A program made the position numbers and the translations under genes. A stretch of DNA of 64,000 nucleotides from Sphingomonas aurantiaca (lineage in GTDB: Bacteria; Pseudomonadota; Alphaproteobacteria; Sphingomonadales; Sphingomonadaceae), in contig NZ_QAOG01000007.1 in NCBI RefSeq assembly GCF_003050705.1, positions 131,995-195,994 of the forward strand, read 5' to 3'. A model generated the notes under the pieces. It saw nothing but the letters and a program-made list of their open reading frames with translations. It did no database searches and was not told the origin of the DNA. Shown piece by piece: positions 25,417-33,956 of this stretch. The first letter of the stretch is position 1, and the number at the start of each line of letters is the position of its first letter.

Positions 25417-26481
25417 TCAAGTGGACCGAGAGGCCGAGCCGCCCGTGGCGCCCCCTCCTGGCGGGGGACGGTTCGCCTGCGTCGCGCGCCGGAACATCAG
25501 CCGGTTGGTCAGCATGTTCGCCCCGGTCTGCAGGAAGCCATGGCCGCCAGAGGACGCACCCCCCGAGATACCCGCGGCGATGGCCGGCGATTGAAAGAAG
25601 AAGATCGTGCCGACGATGTAGATCGCCGCGCAGGCGATCGTCGCTACGAGCATTACGGCAGCTTTCAGAACGATGTAGCCGTTCTGCGCCATGACGAAGG
25701 AGGAGCCGTCTTCGGGGATCGATCCCATGATGCCGTCCATGGCGGCTTCCTGGAGGCCGGTGATGAACTTGGTCATGATCGCCATGACGACCATCAGCAG
25801 GATGAAATTGACGGTCTGCTTTAGCCAGCCGTCGAATAGCCAGCGGGAGGAGTTGAAAAGCAGACATGCCAGCGCAAGCGGCGCGAGCGCGACGCAGATC
25901 GCAACCGACAGTTTGGCAAAAATGACGATGCAAAAGCCGATCGACGCCGACATAAACGCGAAGATGTAGAGGACGGCAACGCACAGATAGGTGATCAGGG
26001 TGGCGCTGAGCTGGATCACGGGTGTGCGAAAGTCTGTGATGCCCTTTTGCTCTTGCGATTGAACTTTCAGGTTCGCATTGACCAACTTTTCCGAGAGCTT
26101 GCCGGTATCGGCGACATAGGTATCGAAGGTGGTTCCCGGGTTGGTGACGGGCGTGCCCGATCCAGTCGCGATGATTTCGCTCGGCAAGTTGGTGACCACG
26201 TTCACCACAAACGCCGAATAGCCAACCGCACTGGCAGCCGCGAGGGCGAACCCGACCTTGCCGGCTTGGAATACAAGCTCGCGAAGTGGAGCCTGGATAG
26301 CCCCTCGTAGCACGGCAAAGCCGAGCAACAGGAAGTAGATGATCGCCGCCAGGGCCAAAGGCGCTGCAACGAAACTGACGAGCCCCGCCCCGAAGCTCGC
26401 AACCGAGGTCGCTATGGCGGTCTCCACATACGAATACATCGTCGTGAACAGCGTCATGATGTTGGGTGGGCCGGCAGCCAT
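25417..26481 (-). CDS. virB6: VirB6/TrbL polytopic channel protein
   Basis: A 354-residue inner-membrane protein with multiple hydrophobic segments: VSFVAAPLALAAIIYFLLLG (about 37-56), VGFALAAASAVGYSAFVVNV, LSATLITYLCVAVLYIFAFM, KLSVAICVALAPLALACLLF with the following conserved Trp region (NSSRWLFDGWLKQTVNFILL), and VMLVATIACAAIYIVGTIFF. The C-terminus is a cytosolic Gly/Ser-rich tail. VirB6 contacts the transferred DNA in the inner membrane. Its place after EexN and before virB7 is canonical. Confidence 0.92.
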   Translation of the reverse strand: MAAGPPNIMTLFTTMYSYVETAIATSVASFGAGLVSFVAAPLALAAIIYFLLLGFAVLRGAIQAPLRELVFQAGKVGFALAAASAVGYSAFVVNVVTNLPSEIIATGSGTPVTNPGTTFDTYVADTGKLSEKLVNANLKVQSQEQKGITDFRTPVIQLSATLITYLCVAVLYIFAFMSASIGFCIVIFAKLSVAICVALAPLALACLLFNSSRWLFDGWLKQTVNFILLMVVMAIMTKFITGLQEAAMDGIMGSIPEDGSSFVMAQNGYIVLKAAVMLVATIACAAIYIVGTIFFFQSPAIAAGISGGASSGGHGFLQTGANMLTNRLMFRRATQANRPPPGGGATGGSASRST

Positions 26482-26526
26482 TGAGTGAGGTTCCGATCTT
26501 CGGCGATCAAAGCGCAGCGATTAAAT

Positions 26527-26799
26527 CTACTTCTTGCGGATCGTGTTCTGTTTGAAGAAGTCCGCCTCTTCGTTGCCGGCCTTGGTCTGAGCGACCGAGA
26601 TGGTCGCGTCTCCGGTCGTCGCGCACATCTTGGCCTTCTGATCTGCAGGGAGATGGCTGTACTCCCCCGCATCGCACTTCGCCTGCCACTGCGAGAGGAG
26701 TTGAGGACCGGCGATCAGCTCCTTGGCGGTAGGCACCACGACGTTCTGTTGGCATCCGCAGACGACGAGCAACGAGCAGAGGGATAGTATCTTGCGCAT
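26527..26799 (-). CDS. EexN-like entry-exclusion lipoprotein
   Basis: A 90-residue lipoprotein; ATG 26799 is chosen because AGGAAG lies 6-11 bp upstream, while GTG 26805 would overlap the virB5 stop. Signal peptide MRKILSLCSLLVVCGC with lipobox VCGC. The segment QWQAKCDAGEYSHLPADQKA is typical of EexN proteins, which block redundant conjugation into cells already carrying the element. The C-terminal tail EADFFKQNTIRKK is shared with the end of VirB5 (EAAFFSANTIRK), which is unusual. Confidence 0.75.
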   Translation of the reverse strand: MRKILSLCSLLVVCGCQQNVVVPTAKELIAGPQLLSQWQAKCDAGEYSHLPADQKAKMCATTGDATISVAQTKAGNEEADFFKQNTIRKK

Positions 26800-26801
26800 G
26801 A

Positions 26802-27527
26802 TCACTTCCTGATCGTGTTGGCACTGAAGAATGCTGCTTCATCGCGACCGGCCGCCACTTGCGCTGCGCTGATCTGCATGTTCGCCTGACCGGCCTGCGC
26901 CATCTGGATCGCCTGCATCTTGAGCAGATCGTTTTGCAGCTGTGCCTGTTCGACCGAGATTCGGGCTTGGAGGTCCATCACGTCCTTGGGATCTTTGGCA
27001 TACGACAGTTGCTCGCGGAGCTGGTCGAGGCCTTGCATCCGGGTCTGGGCGATGCTGAGCGTATTCTCGCCCAGCGCGGCCGTGGCGGCCGATGAGCTGG
27101 TCGCATCCTTGAGCGCCTGGTTGTAGGCTAGGTCTGCGTCGGAGGACGACGTTGCCGGCAGCGCGTAACGAGACTGGATGCTTGATGCGAGCGAACCGAG
27201 CGAACCAATCTTCGACAGGTCGCCACTGAGCAACGTCGAGGCGTCGATTGTTGTGTTGGGCAGGATGTTGCGCACCTGCGCGTTGAGCAATTGCGGGGCG
27301 AGCGCGTTGACGTTGGTCAGCTTCTGAAGCGAGCTGAGCGTTGTCGTCGCCGTCTGGATCTGCTGCTCGCCCTGCTGGATCATTTTGATCGTGTTCTGGA
27401 CCTGGGCGAGCGCTTGCACATAGGTAGAGGTGTCGAACACAGGGATGCCCTGTGCAGCGGCCGGCGACGTAAACGCGACGATCGCGACCGGCGCGGCTGC
27501 AACCAAGATGATGCGCTTGAGCGACAT
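26802..27527 (-). CDS. virB5: VirB5 minor pilus subunit
   Basis: A 241-residue protein. ATG 27527 follows AAGGAGAAG; the longer frame to 27596 overlaps virB4 and was rejected. Signal peptide ends at PAAAQ. The mature part starts GIPVFDTSTYVQALAQVQNT and KMIQQGEQQIQTATTTLSSL, the helical start typical of VirB5/TrbJ proteins, and ends in a long helix. It sits at the pilus tip and aids host recognition. It starts 1 bp after the virB4 stop. The C-terminal AAFFSANTIRK recurs in the next gene. Confidence 0.9.
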   Translation of the reverse strand: MSLKRIILVAAAPVAIVAFTSPAAAQGIPVFDTSTYVQALAQVQNTIKMIQQGEQQIQTATTTLSSLQKLTNVNALAPQLLNAQVRNILPNTTIDASTLLSGDLSKIGSLGSLASSIQSRYALPATSSSDADLAYNQALKDATSSSAATAALGENTLSIAQTRMQGLDQLREQLSYAKDPKDVMDLQARISVEQAQLQNDLLKMQAIQMAQAGQANMQISAAQVAAGRDEAAFFSANTIRK

Positions 27528-27528
27528 G

Positions 27529-29895
27529 TCAGCTTCTCCTTTGGTTGGCATAGAAATGCGGCAGCCACGCCGCAGGATCGTTGCCCGCCAGGGCAATGGC
27601 CTCCTCCATGGCGACGAGGGTTTCCTCGCGGCCAGAAAGCACTTTCAGCTCATTGGGCATCCCGCCGAGATCGAGCTTCGCAACGATCGAGGTATGCCCT
27701 TGCTTGACCAGAAAGGTCCGGCTCTCCGGCGTCAGGTCTTCACGGATCAGCCGATACTCCGCATCCGTCAGGCCGAGCCCGTCGCAATAATCCGATCGCT
27801 TGGCGTCCGAGTTTGGAAGCAGGATCTTGGTTGTGGTCTGCTCGATGATCGAGTGCGCGATCGGCGAGCGCAGCGCATCGGCCGGGGACTGCGTGCCAAA
27901 TACCATGAAGGCGTTGCGCTTACGGAAGGTCTTGAGACCGTCCTGCGCGAACGCCCGAAAGGCCTCGTCCTGAAGCGCCTTCCAGAACTCGTCGACGTCG
28001 ACCACGACACGCTGCCCGTCCAGCAACTCGTCAACACGGTGGAAGAGGTACAACATCGTGGGAGTGCGGATCTCAGGGTTCTCCAGGAAGTCCGTCATGT
28101 CGAAGCCGATGAACCGCGCCGACATCGACACTTCGTCCTGGGGACCGTCAAAGGCCCAGCCGAGCGGGCCGCCAAGACACCAGCGCTCCAGCCGGGCGCC
28201 GATGCCCTCGGCATCGGCGTAGCCGAGCATCTCGCGCAGGGCGCTGAAGGAGCGCGACGGCGCTGGCAGCCGCATCACCGCCTCGATACCCTCGTCGATC
28301 AGTCGCTCTTCCGCGACGCTGAGCGGCCGGTTGTCCCGGCGTACCAGGACACGAATGAACTGCCGCAGAAACGCGATGTCGTGCGGAGACGGGGTGAGAC
28401 CCTTCAACGGCGCGAAGCCGGTGGGCTCGCCGTCGCGCAGCGCCAGATAGGTGCCGCCACAGGCGCGCACGAAGATCTCGGCACCGCGGTCCTTGTCGAA
28501 GAACACCTGTTTTGCGCCGGTCTTTTCGAGCTGCGCTTGCAGGAAGTTCTGCAGCACCGTTTTGCCGCCACCCGTTGGCCCGATGATTAGCGTGTGGCCG
28601 ATGTCGGCCCGGTGGAAATTGAACCAGAAGGACGAGCCCGCGCGCGTCTTGAGCAGCGTTACCGCGTCGCCCCAGTGGTTTCCAGACTTGCGGCCTGCCG
28701 GGAAGGTGTAGAACGGGCTCAAGCCTGCGAAATTGCGCGTGTTGATGACCGCGGGGCGCGCGCGCATCCGAAAATTGCCGGGAAGCTGCGCCCAGAAGGC
28801 GGCCTCCAGCGCGACGTCCTCGCGCGCCATCACCATGCCTGTATCGGCCGCTGCCGATCGTGCGATCGACAAGCGTTCCAGCAGCCGCTTCGGGTTCTCG
28901 TCGATTACCGCGATCGAGAGGTGATGCTCGCCCATGGCGAAGCGGTTCGCCATCAGATCGTCGACGCCGTCGAGCAGCTCCTCCGCCTGGCTGACGCCGG
29001 CATCGTCCGAGGAGACCATTTGCTTGTATTTTTTGGTGAACCGCTCGCTCGCGACCGACTTCACCAACGGCGCGAAACTCTGGGTCAGCACGAACGGAAA
29101 GTCGAGGGTGAGCAGGCTGTTGAACTGACCGGTCCTGGTGCTAGCGACATACTCGCGCACGCCGAACATGCCGAGGTAATGCGACGTGTGCGGCAGACGG
29201 ATCTCGGCCGCCTCGCGACCGAACACCACCCGTGACGCATACAGGGCTTGACCCAGCCTGCCATCGAGCAGCGGCATGCGGATGCGGTCGCCGGTCAGGA
29301 TGAAGTGCAGCACCTCCATCGGTCGCGAAAACAGGATGCCGTTGTGCTCATACATCGAGAGCGGTTCCGGCGCGACATCAGCGAGCAGCGTTTCGAAGTC
29401 GCGGCACTTGTCCGCCATGATCGTGAGCGCGCGATCGTCGATCTCGGCGTTGGCCTTCCGCTTCGAGAAAAGCCGCGTCACTTGGTCGCCGGCCATGCTC
29501 GACGGCCGGACGATGATCGTAACGTAGAACTCGTTGTGGTAGAGGACCTTCTCCTTCAGCGTGGCGGCGTATTTCTCCTGCAAGGTTCGCGCGAAGTCGG
29601 AGTGGAAGTCGCCGCCGAGAACGGGGTCTGTGGCTGTCCGCACGAGATGGGTCCACAGCGCAACGCGATCGTCACCGATCGAGCGCCACGCGATGTTGAG
29701 CTTGTTATGCCAGGTGTTGAGGTCGCCGATGTCGCTGGTCTCGAACGGCCGCCCATCGACGCGGTACATGCGCATAAGCGAGCCGTCCCCGAGCGCAACC
29801 AGCGTGTCGTCGACGTGCCGCGTGTAGGGAATGAACTTGATGTCATCCGTCTCGCGCACCGCGATTTTCTTATGCCTCAGCTTGGAATCAGTCAT
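27529..29895 (-). CDS. virB4: VirB4 ATPase
   Basis: A 788-residue T4SS ATPase, usual family length. The CagE/TrbE/VirB4 N-terminal domain includes RVVFGREAAEIRLPHTSHYL. The ATPase domain has Walker A in IIGPTGGGKTVLQNFLQAQL (about 445-464), FFDKDRGAEIFVRACGGTYL after it, Walker B in RVVVDVDEFWKAL and AFMVFGTQSPADAL. It powers pilin extraction and transfer with VirB11 and VirD4. It overlaps virB3 by 8 bp. Confidence 0.96.
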   Translation of the reverse strand: MTDSKLRHKKIAVRETDDIKFIPYTRHVDDTLVALGDGSLMRMYRVDGRPFETSDIGDLNTWHNKLNIAWRSIGDDRVALWTHLVRTATDPVLGGDFHSDFARTLQEKYAATLKEKVLYHNEFYVTIIVRPSSMAGDQVTRLFSKRKANAEIDDRALTIMADKCRDFETLLADVAPEPLSMYEHNGILFSRPMEVLHFILTGDRIRMPLLDGRLGQALYASRVVFGREAAEIRLPHTSHYLGMFGVREYVASTRTGQFNSLLTLDFPFVLTQSFAPLVKSVASERFTKKYKQMVSSDDAGVSQAEELLDGVDDLMANRFAMGEHHLSIAVIDENPKRLLERLSIARSAAADTGMVMAREDVALEAAFWAQLPGNFRMRARPAVINTRNFAGLSPFYTFPAGRKSGNHWGDAVTLLKTRAGSSFWFNFHRADIGHTLIIGPTGGGKTVLQNFLQAQLEKTGAKQVFFDKDRGAEIFVRACGGTYLALRDGEPTGFAPLKGLTPSPHDIAFLRQFIRVLVRRDNRPLSVAEERLIDEGIEAVMRLPAPSRSFSALREMLGYADAEGIGARLERWCLGGPLGWAFDGPQDEVSMSARFIGFDMTDFLENPEIRTPTMLYLFHRVDELLDGQRVVVDVDEFWKALQDEAFRAFAQDGLKTFRKRNAFMVFGTQSPADALRSPIAHSIIEQTTTKILLPNSDAKRSDYCDGLGLTDAEYRLIREDLTPESRTFLVKQGHTSIVAKLDLGGMPNELKVLSGREETLVAMEEAIALAGNDPAAWLPHFYANQRRS

Positions 29896-30229
29896 TGCCG
29901 AAATGCTTTCGCTTCACGCCTTTGGCGAGGCGAACCGGAGAGTAGCTCCCGCCACCCCAGAACTTGCGGTTCTTGGATAGAAAGCCGGTCTGGAACCACA
30001 GGCCCCACAGCCGGAAAGCATTGAAGTCGTAGTGACAGATCATGCGCGCCGGGAAGTAGAGCGCGCCGAACAAGGCGAGGGGGTAGAACGGATTGTGGAA
30101 AATCCCCCAGATCACCATGCAAACCATGATAATCGGCAGGATCGCCTCGAGCGGCAATCCCATGAACACCGATGGCCTGGTCAGGGCGAGGAACACCTTA
30201 TCCTCGGCGAGCTTCTCCGCGTCAGCCAC
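29888..30229 (-). CDS. virB3: VirB3 inner-membrane protein
   Basis: A 113-residue protein. VFLALTRPSVFMGLPLEAIL (residues 12-31) is the VirB3 hallmark, followed by hydrophobic segments PIIMVCMVIWGIF and PLALFGALYFPARMICHYDF. It overlaps virB2 and virB4 by 8 bp on each side, so all three are coupled. VirB3 works with VirB4 in pilus biogenesis. Confidence 0.93.
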   Translation of the reverse strand: MADAEKLAEDKVFLALTRPSVFMGLPLEAILPIIMVCMVIWGIFHNPFYPLALFGALYFPARMICHYDFNAFRLWGLWFQTGFLSKNRKFWGGGSYSPVRLAKGVKRKHFGND

Positions 30230-30545
30230 CCGAGCTGCTCATCCAGCCGACGATCGTAGTGGCCGAGAAGATGATGCCAATACCGATCAGCACCGAGACC
30301 GCTTTTCCCCAGTCCATCCGACCGGTCAGCTTGGCATAGCCGACCGCCATGACGGCGATGACGCCGACCACGGATGCGACCGTGGTCATCCACGTCTTGA
30401 TAGTGTTGAGGCCGCCTTCGATCGCGGTCCCATCGGCAAAGGCAGGCTGAGCGATTGAAATGAGGGCGAGCGCACCGACAAAGCCGATGACCTGCCGGGC
30501 GCGGGCGTCGGACATCATCCGGCCCATGCCTTGAGTGAACTTCAT
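30222..30545 (-). CDS. virB2: VirB2 pilin
   Basis: A 107-residue pilin precursor. ATG 30545 is chosen for the GGAG 7-10 bp upstream; ATG 30557 is possible. A long leader ends at IAQPAFADG, leaving a mature part with two hydrophobic helices: TWMTTVASVVGVIAVMAVGY and KAVSVLIGIGIIFSATTIVG, separated by the short basic loop KLTGRMDWG. This is the typical TrbC/VirB2 layout. It forms the conjugative pilus. Confidence 0.93.
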   Translation of the reverse strand: MKFTQGMGRMMSDARARQVIGFVGALALISIAQPAFADGTAIEGGLNTIKTWMTTVASVVGVIAVMAVGYAKLTGRMDWGKAVSVLIGIGIIFSATTIVGWMSSSGG

Positions 30546-30566
30546 ACGGGTCTCCATGGCTTGAGG

Positions 30567-31895
30567 TTACCTCTCGAAATCGTGGGTGGGGCGGATCGGC
30601 TCGACCTGGCGAACAGGCGCCGGGTCGCGGACCGAAACATCCAGGCCGCGCCGCAGCACGTCCGAGATCATGTGGCGGCTCTCGATGCTTGCGGACGCCA
30701 TCCGGTCCGTGTCCCCAGCGAACGCCGCACCGAGATGCTGATCCATCGCCGCCTGCGCCTGCAGCGCATTGGCGAGGCGCGGTTCGGCGGCAATCCGCTC
30801 CGCCCCGCCATGCAGGAACAGTTCGGCCAGTTCGTTATCTTCGTGACGTCGCTCAGGCGCGGCCTGATGAAGGCGCTCCTCCCGGACGATCTGGGGTTCC
30901 TGTTCGGGCTGTCGCTCGGGCGCAGCCGTCGCTTCGCCGGCCAAGCGGTCTTCGGGCCCGGCGGCGAGCGCGCCGCCGAGCGGCACGTTCGCACCGGCTT
31001 CTCGGGCGACTTCGTGCCGGTTGAGCCCGGAGCGGACGATGTAGATCGCATCGGCGACCTCGCCGTCCCACGCGCCGTCGCGCGCCATTTGGCGCAGATC
31101 GTCGGGTTCATAACCGGACCTTGAGAAGGCGCTGACCAGCGTCGGGCTTTCCAAGGCCCGCTCCAGCGCCCCGTTCAGCGCATCCCTGTTCAGATCGATA
31201 CGTTCGGCTTGAACCTCCCTCCGCAAGGGCTCCATGTCCTCGCTGACCGCCGCGTAGAGCGCCTTGCGATCCTGCGTGTGGACGCTCACCGTCAACAGGA
31301 GGCGCTTGTCTGCGTCGGACAATTCGGTGCTGCTTCCGCTTGGCAACGGCTGAGGCGCGCCGTTCCTTTCCGCGTCGGCCGACGGCGCGAGGACTGTCGC
31401 CTCCGTCGCCCCGACAGCCGCCGTCGGAGCGACGGGTTCGACAGTCGGCGCCGGCTTCTCCGCCACCTCACGGTCGCGTCGTGCAGAATAGGTGCGACGC
31501 AGCTCTTCCATTCGCGCCTGTTCGTCGAAGCTCGGCTCATAGCCTTGCACGGTCAGGCCTTCGCGCGACGCCGCCGTCCACACGGCCTGACGAAACTCAG
31601 GCGAACCTTCGACGTCGATCCCCGCCCAGCCATTGTGCTTGGCGATCGTGACCAGGGCCGAGACGGTGTCGGGATCCTCGTTTCGGGCAATGATGCGATC
31701 GCCGGCAATCTCGATCGACGGATTCTCACGATCTGTCGGCAGGAACATGCCGACGCGGCGCTCGCTGCCGTCGGACGGCTCGATGATCCGGACCTGATAC
31801 CGTGTCGCCAGCTCAGGCGGGATCTGGAACGCAGCTTGTTCGGCTTGCGTCTGCGCGTCCAGGCCGCCCCGCGCAACGCTGTTATCCGCGCTCAT
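30567..31895 (-). CDS. LPD7 domain protein inserted in the virB operon
   Basis: A 442-residue protein in a 4-bp overlap with the virB1 stop. Residues about 30-140 follow the LPD7 (large polyvalent protein-associated domain 7) pattern: YQVRIIEPSDGSERRVGMFL, DRIIARNEDPDTVSALVTIA, KHNGWAGIDVEGSPEFRQAV and GLTVQGYEPSFDEQARMEEL. The rest is helical and charged, with Pro/Ala-rich spacers. LPD7 usually occurs in large relaxase-type multidomain proteins and helps DNA handling on mobile elements. Here it stands alone between virB1 and virB2, perhaps as a transferred effector or relaxosome helper (inference). Confidence 0.75.
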   Translation of the reverse strand: MSADNSVARGGLDAQTQAEQAAFQIPPELATRYQVRIIEPSDGSERRVGMFLPTDRENPSIEIAGDRIIARNEDPDTVSALVTIAKHNGWAGIDVEGSPEFRQAVWTAASREGLTVQGYEPSFDEQARMEELRRTYSARRDREVAEKPAPTVEPVAPTAAVGATEATVLAPSADAERNGAPQPLPSGSSTELSDADKRLLLTVSVHTQDRKALYAAVSEDMEPLRREVQAERIDLNRDALNGALERALESPTLVSAFSRSGYEPDDLRQMARDGAWDGEVADAIYIVRSGLNRHEVAREAGANVPLGGALAAGPEDRLAGEATAAPERQPEQEPQIVREERLHQAAPERRHEDNELAELFLHGGAERIAAEPRLANALQAQAAMDQHLGAAFAGDTDRMASASIESRHMISDVLRRGLDVSVRDPAPVRQVEPIRPTHDFER

Positions 31896-32497
31896 TTGAA
31901 GACCTGAACCGCGCTGGAATCGATCTGCCCCACCACCCAGCTAGCTTCGTCGATCCCTTGCTTTGCCGAGGCGGGCGTGGCGGTCGGCGCCGACGCCGAC
32001 GCCAAGCCCGGGATGGGCGGGGGTGTCTGGATCGTCCCCATGCTGCTCGCCGCCGACCAGACCCGACCGACATAGCCGTTGCGGAAACCGCGCGTCAGCG
32101 TGCCGGTGTTGTAGAGCGAATAGGTCGCGGAAATCGCGTCCAGCCCCGTATAATGCTGGCTCGCGAGGCCATATCCCGCCCGCAGCATTGAGGATGCGAG
32201 CCGCAAGTTCGTACAAGGGTCGAAGGCCTGCTCGACGGTGACACCCAATCGCGCGAAATTGGCCGAGTTTATCTGCGCCAGCCCGACATCGACGGTATAG
32301 CCGGCCGCCATGTACCGCCGCACCAGCGCGGCACCGTCGGCGACAGACGCGGCGCGGACACGCGGCCCCTTGTTGATATTAATCGCCAGATCGTCGCCGC
32401 CGCTTTCGGTCACGACGAGGGGAGCAACCGCCTCGGTCGCGATCTCAGGCGCGCATTGCTGCGCAAGCATGGTGATCGCGGTGACGGTGTGGATCAT
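31892..32497 (-). CDS. virB1: VirB1-like lytic transglycosylase
   Basis: A 201-residue protein with ATG 32497 overlapping the trbM stop (ATGA). The SLT fold shows APLVVTESGGDDLAININKG (catalytic Glu in TESGG, around residue 31), a middle YTVDVGLAQINSANFARLGV, and SATYSLYNTGTLTRGFRNGY. The Pro/Ala-rich C-terminus resembles the processed VirB1 tail. It opens peptidoglycan locally for T4SS assembly. No strong signal peptide is seen before the SLT domain. Confidence 0.92.
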   Translation of the reverse strand: MIHTVTAITMLAQQCAPEIATEAVAPLVVTESGGDDLAININKGPRVRAASVADGAALVRRYMAAGYTVDVGLAQINSANFARLGVTVEQAFDPCTNLRLASSMLRAGYGLASQHYTGLDAISATYSLYNTGTLTRGFRNGYVGRVWSAASSMGTIQTPPPIPGLASASAPTATPASAKQGIDEASWVVGQIDSSAVQVFK

Positions 32498-32847
32498 CGC
32501 TGCGTCACCGTCTGGTAGAGGGTGTCGAGCGCGTACCGCGAGGTTCCGCCATCGGCCTGCGTCACGCTCAGGTCGTAGCCGTGCTTGGCCTTTTTCATTT
32601 TGACGCCGATCCCGGTGCAGGTCGGGAACGAGCTGCCGATAGCGAGGGCGTTCCAAAGTTTCGTGATCGGCGGGACGCACTCGACATATTTCGTCGGCGA
32701 ACCGGGTGTCGCAAGGCAGAGGACCACCTGACACCCCCAGTCCGACGCGTAGGCGGGTTGTGGGGCCGCGACCGCCACGACGCCGGCCACGCAAAGCGCG
32801 ATGGCGCCAGTAGTGCCGCCGAGCTTGGTCGTCAGGTATCGGATCAT
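32494..32847 (-). CDS. TrbM/KikA/MpfK family conjugal transfer protein
   Basis: A 117-residue exported protein. ATG 32847 has GGAGGTGG upstream and overlaps the upstream stop; the frame to 32898 was rejected. Signal peptide ends around QPAYAS. The mature part SDWGCQVVLCLATPGSPTKY with VECVPPITKLWNALAIG and FPTCTGIGVKM keeps the Cys pattern and CVPPIxxLW motif of TrbM/KikA. These proteins support mating-pair formation from the periplasm. Confidence 0.85.
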   Translation of the reverse strand: MIRYLTTKLGGTTGAIALCVAGVVAVAAPQPAYASDWGCQVVLCLATPGSPTKYVECVPPITKLWNALAIGSSFPTCTGIGVKMKKAKHGYDLSVTQADGGTSRYALDTLYQTVTQR

Positions 32848-33656
32848 GAGCCACCTCCATGAACTGCGCGCCACTCTTCGGTTGCGAACACGTCCCACTG
32901 CGCTGGTGCATTGGCGGCAAGGGCGAGGGCCGAGGCCGGCGCGGTCGGTGCGGGGGCCGCCTCAACTCCGGCGGGCGTCGGCGGGGACGGCGCGTCGCCT
33001 TGTGCGACGGTGATGATCCAGTCCTCGTCGCCTTCGATCGGTCGGGTCCGGTCGATGACCTGTCCGGGTCGCGCGAACGCCACATGCCAGTGGTTCGCGT
33101 GACCGCGATCGCCCGGCCCGAGCAACTCGATGATACGGATACCGCTCTGTGCCATGAGGGCCCGGATCTTCTGGCGGTCGATCGCGTGGACGCCGCCTGC
33201 GGGAACGAAATCGACCGCCTGGCCGAACTTGTGCCAGCTATACCGCGCGCCGTAGCTGGCGTTCATCGGGCGGATCGTATCGGTGATCCGCGAGCCAAAG
33301 GCGCGACGGACCAGGGCTGCGACGTTCGACACCGAGGGCGCGCTCACGGAGCCAAAAGAAGACCGGTCGTCGTCAATATGAGAGAGCGCGCACGCATCAA
33401 AAACCGTTGCCGGCGTGATACCGTAAGTCGCGAAATCACGCCCGCGGATCGCCAGCGGCCCCGCCTCGAAGTCCGCGCCCAACGCGATCAGATCATGCAG
33501 CGTCGCCTCTGCGTCAGCTGCGTTGCCCGGCTGCCTGGCGAGAACCGCGCCCGAACGCACGGAGACCGCGAGGGACGCGGGAGATGGCGTTCCGGCCCCG
33601 GCTAGCCCGGCGGCACAGAGTTGAATTGCCTTGGCTACGATACTCGCCGGAAGCAC
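32844..33656 (-). CDS. M15-like peptidoglycan peptidase, first gene of the transfer operon
   Basis: A 270-residue protein. The N-terminal 100 residues (SLAVSVRSGAVLARQPGNAA, LAIRGRDFATYGITPATVFD) look like a degenerate partner domain. The catalytic part has YSWHKFGQAVDFVPAGGVHA and GDRGHANHWHVAFARPG, matching the metal-binding His/Asp pattern SxHxxGxAxD ... HxH of M15/VanY-like D,D-peptidases. The tail is Pro/Ala-rich. With VirB1 the operon would encode two wall-cutting enzymes. It overlaps trbM by 4 bp. Confidence 0.7.
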   Translation of the reverse strand: MLPASIVAKAIQLCAAGLAGAGTPSPASLAVSVRSGAVLARQPGNAADAEATLHDLIALGADFEAGPLAIRGRDFATYGITPATVFDACALSHIDDDRSSFGSVSAPSVSNVAALVRRAFGSRITDTIRPMNASYGARYSWHKFGQAVDFVPAGGVHAIDRQKIRALMAQSGIRIIELLGPGDRGHANHWHVAFARPGQVIDRTRPIEGDEDWIITVAQGDAPSPPTPAGVEAAPAPTAPASALALAANAPAQWDVFATEEWRAVHGGGS

Positions 33657-33956
33657 ATCAATGCACCGTTATTGGATTAGACCCGAGCAGTTGTCGGTGA
33701 CTTAAAGACATCCGCATCAAAAGGTTAGGCCTGAAGATACCGGCAAACAACGACATGTTTGGAACGAACCAGGCACGATTATGGAGCGATACAGCATAAT
33801 CTATTGCGACTGGAGGCGCGCTGGTGCTATCTGATCATAGGTTACGCGACTCAAACGGCTTTCGAAAACTGTCAGTATGGCCAAGGCCTAGCTGACTTGT
33901 TTGCAGAGTGATTTGGCGGTGACGGAGAAGACGGTGGATATACGGGCGGTGAGCTC
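33657..33956. promoter_or_regulatory. Divergent intergenic region, probable site of the transfer-operon promoter
   Basis: About 300 bp, more AT-rich than the flanks, between the leftward transfer operon and the rightward HNH-like gene. The operon's genes are nearly all overlapping or closely spaced, so its main promoter should be here. No convincing -35/-10 pair or operator palindrome was identified by eye. Confidence 0.4.
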
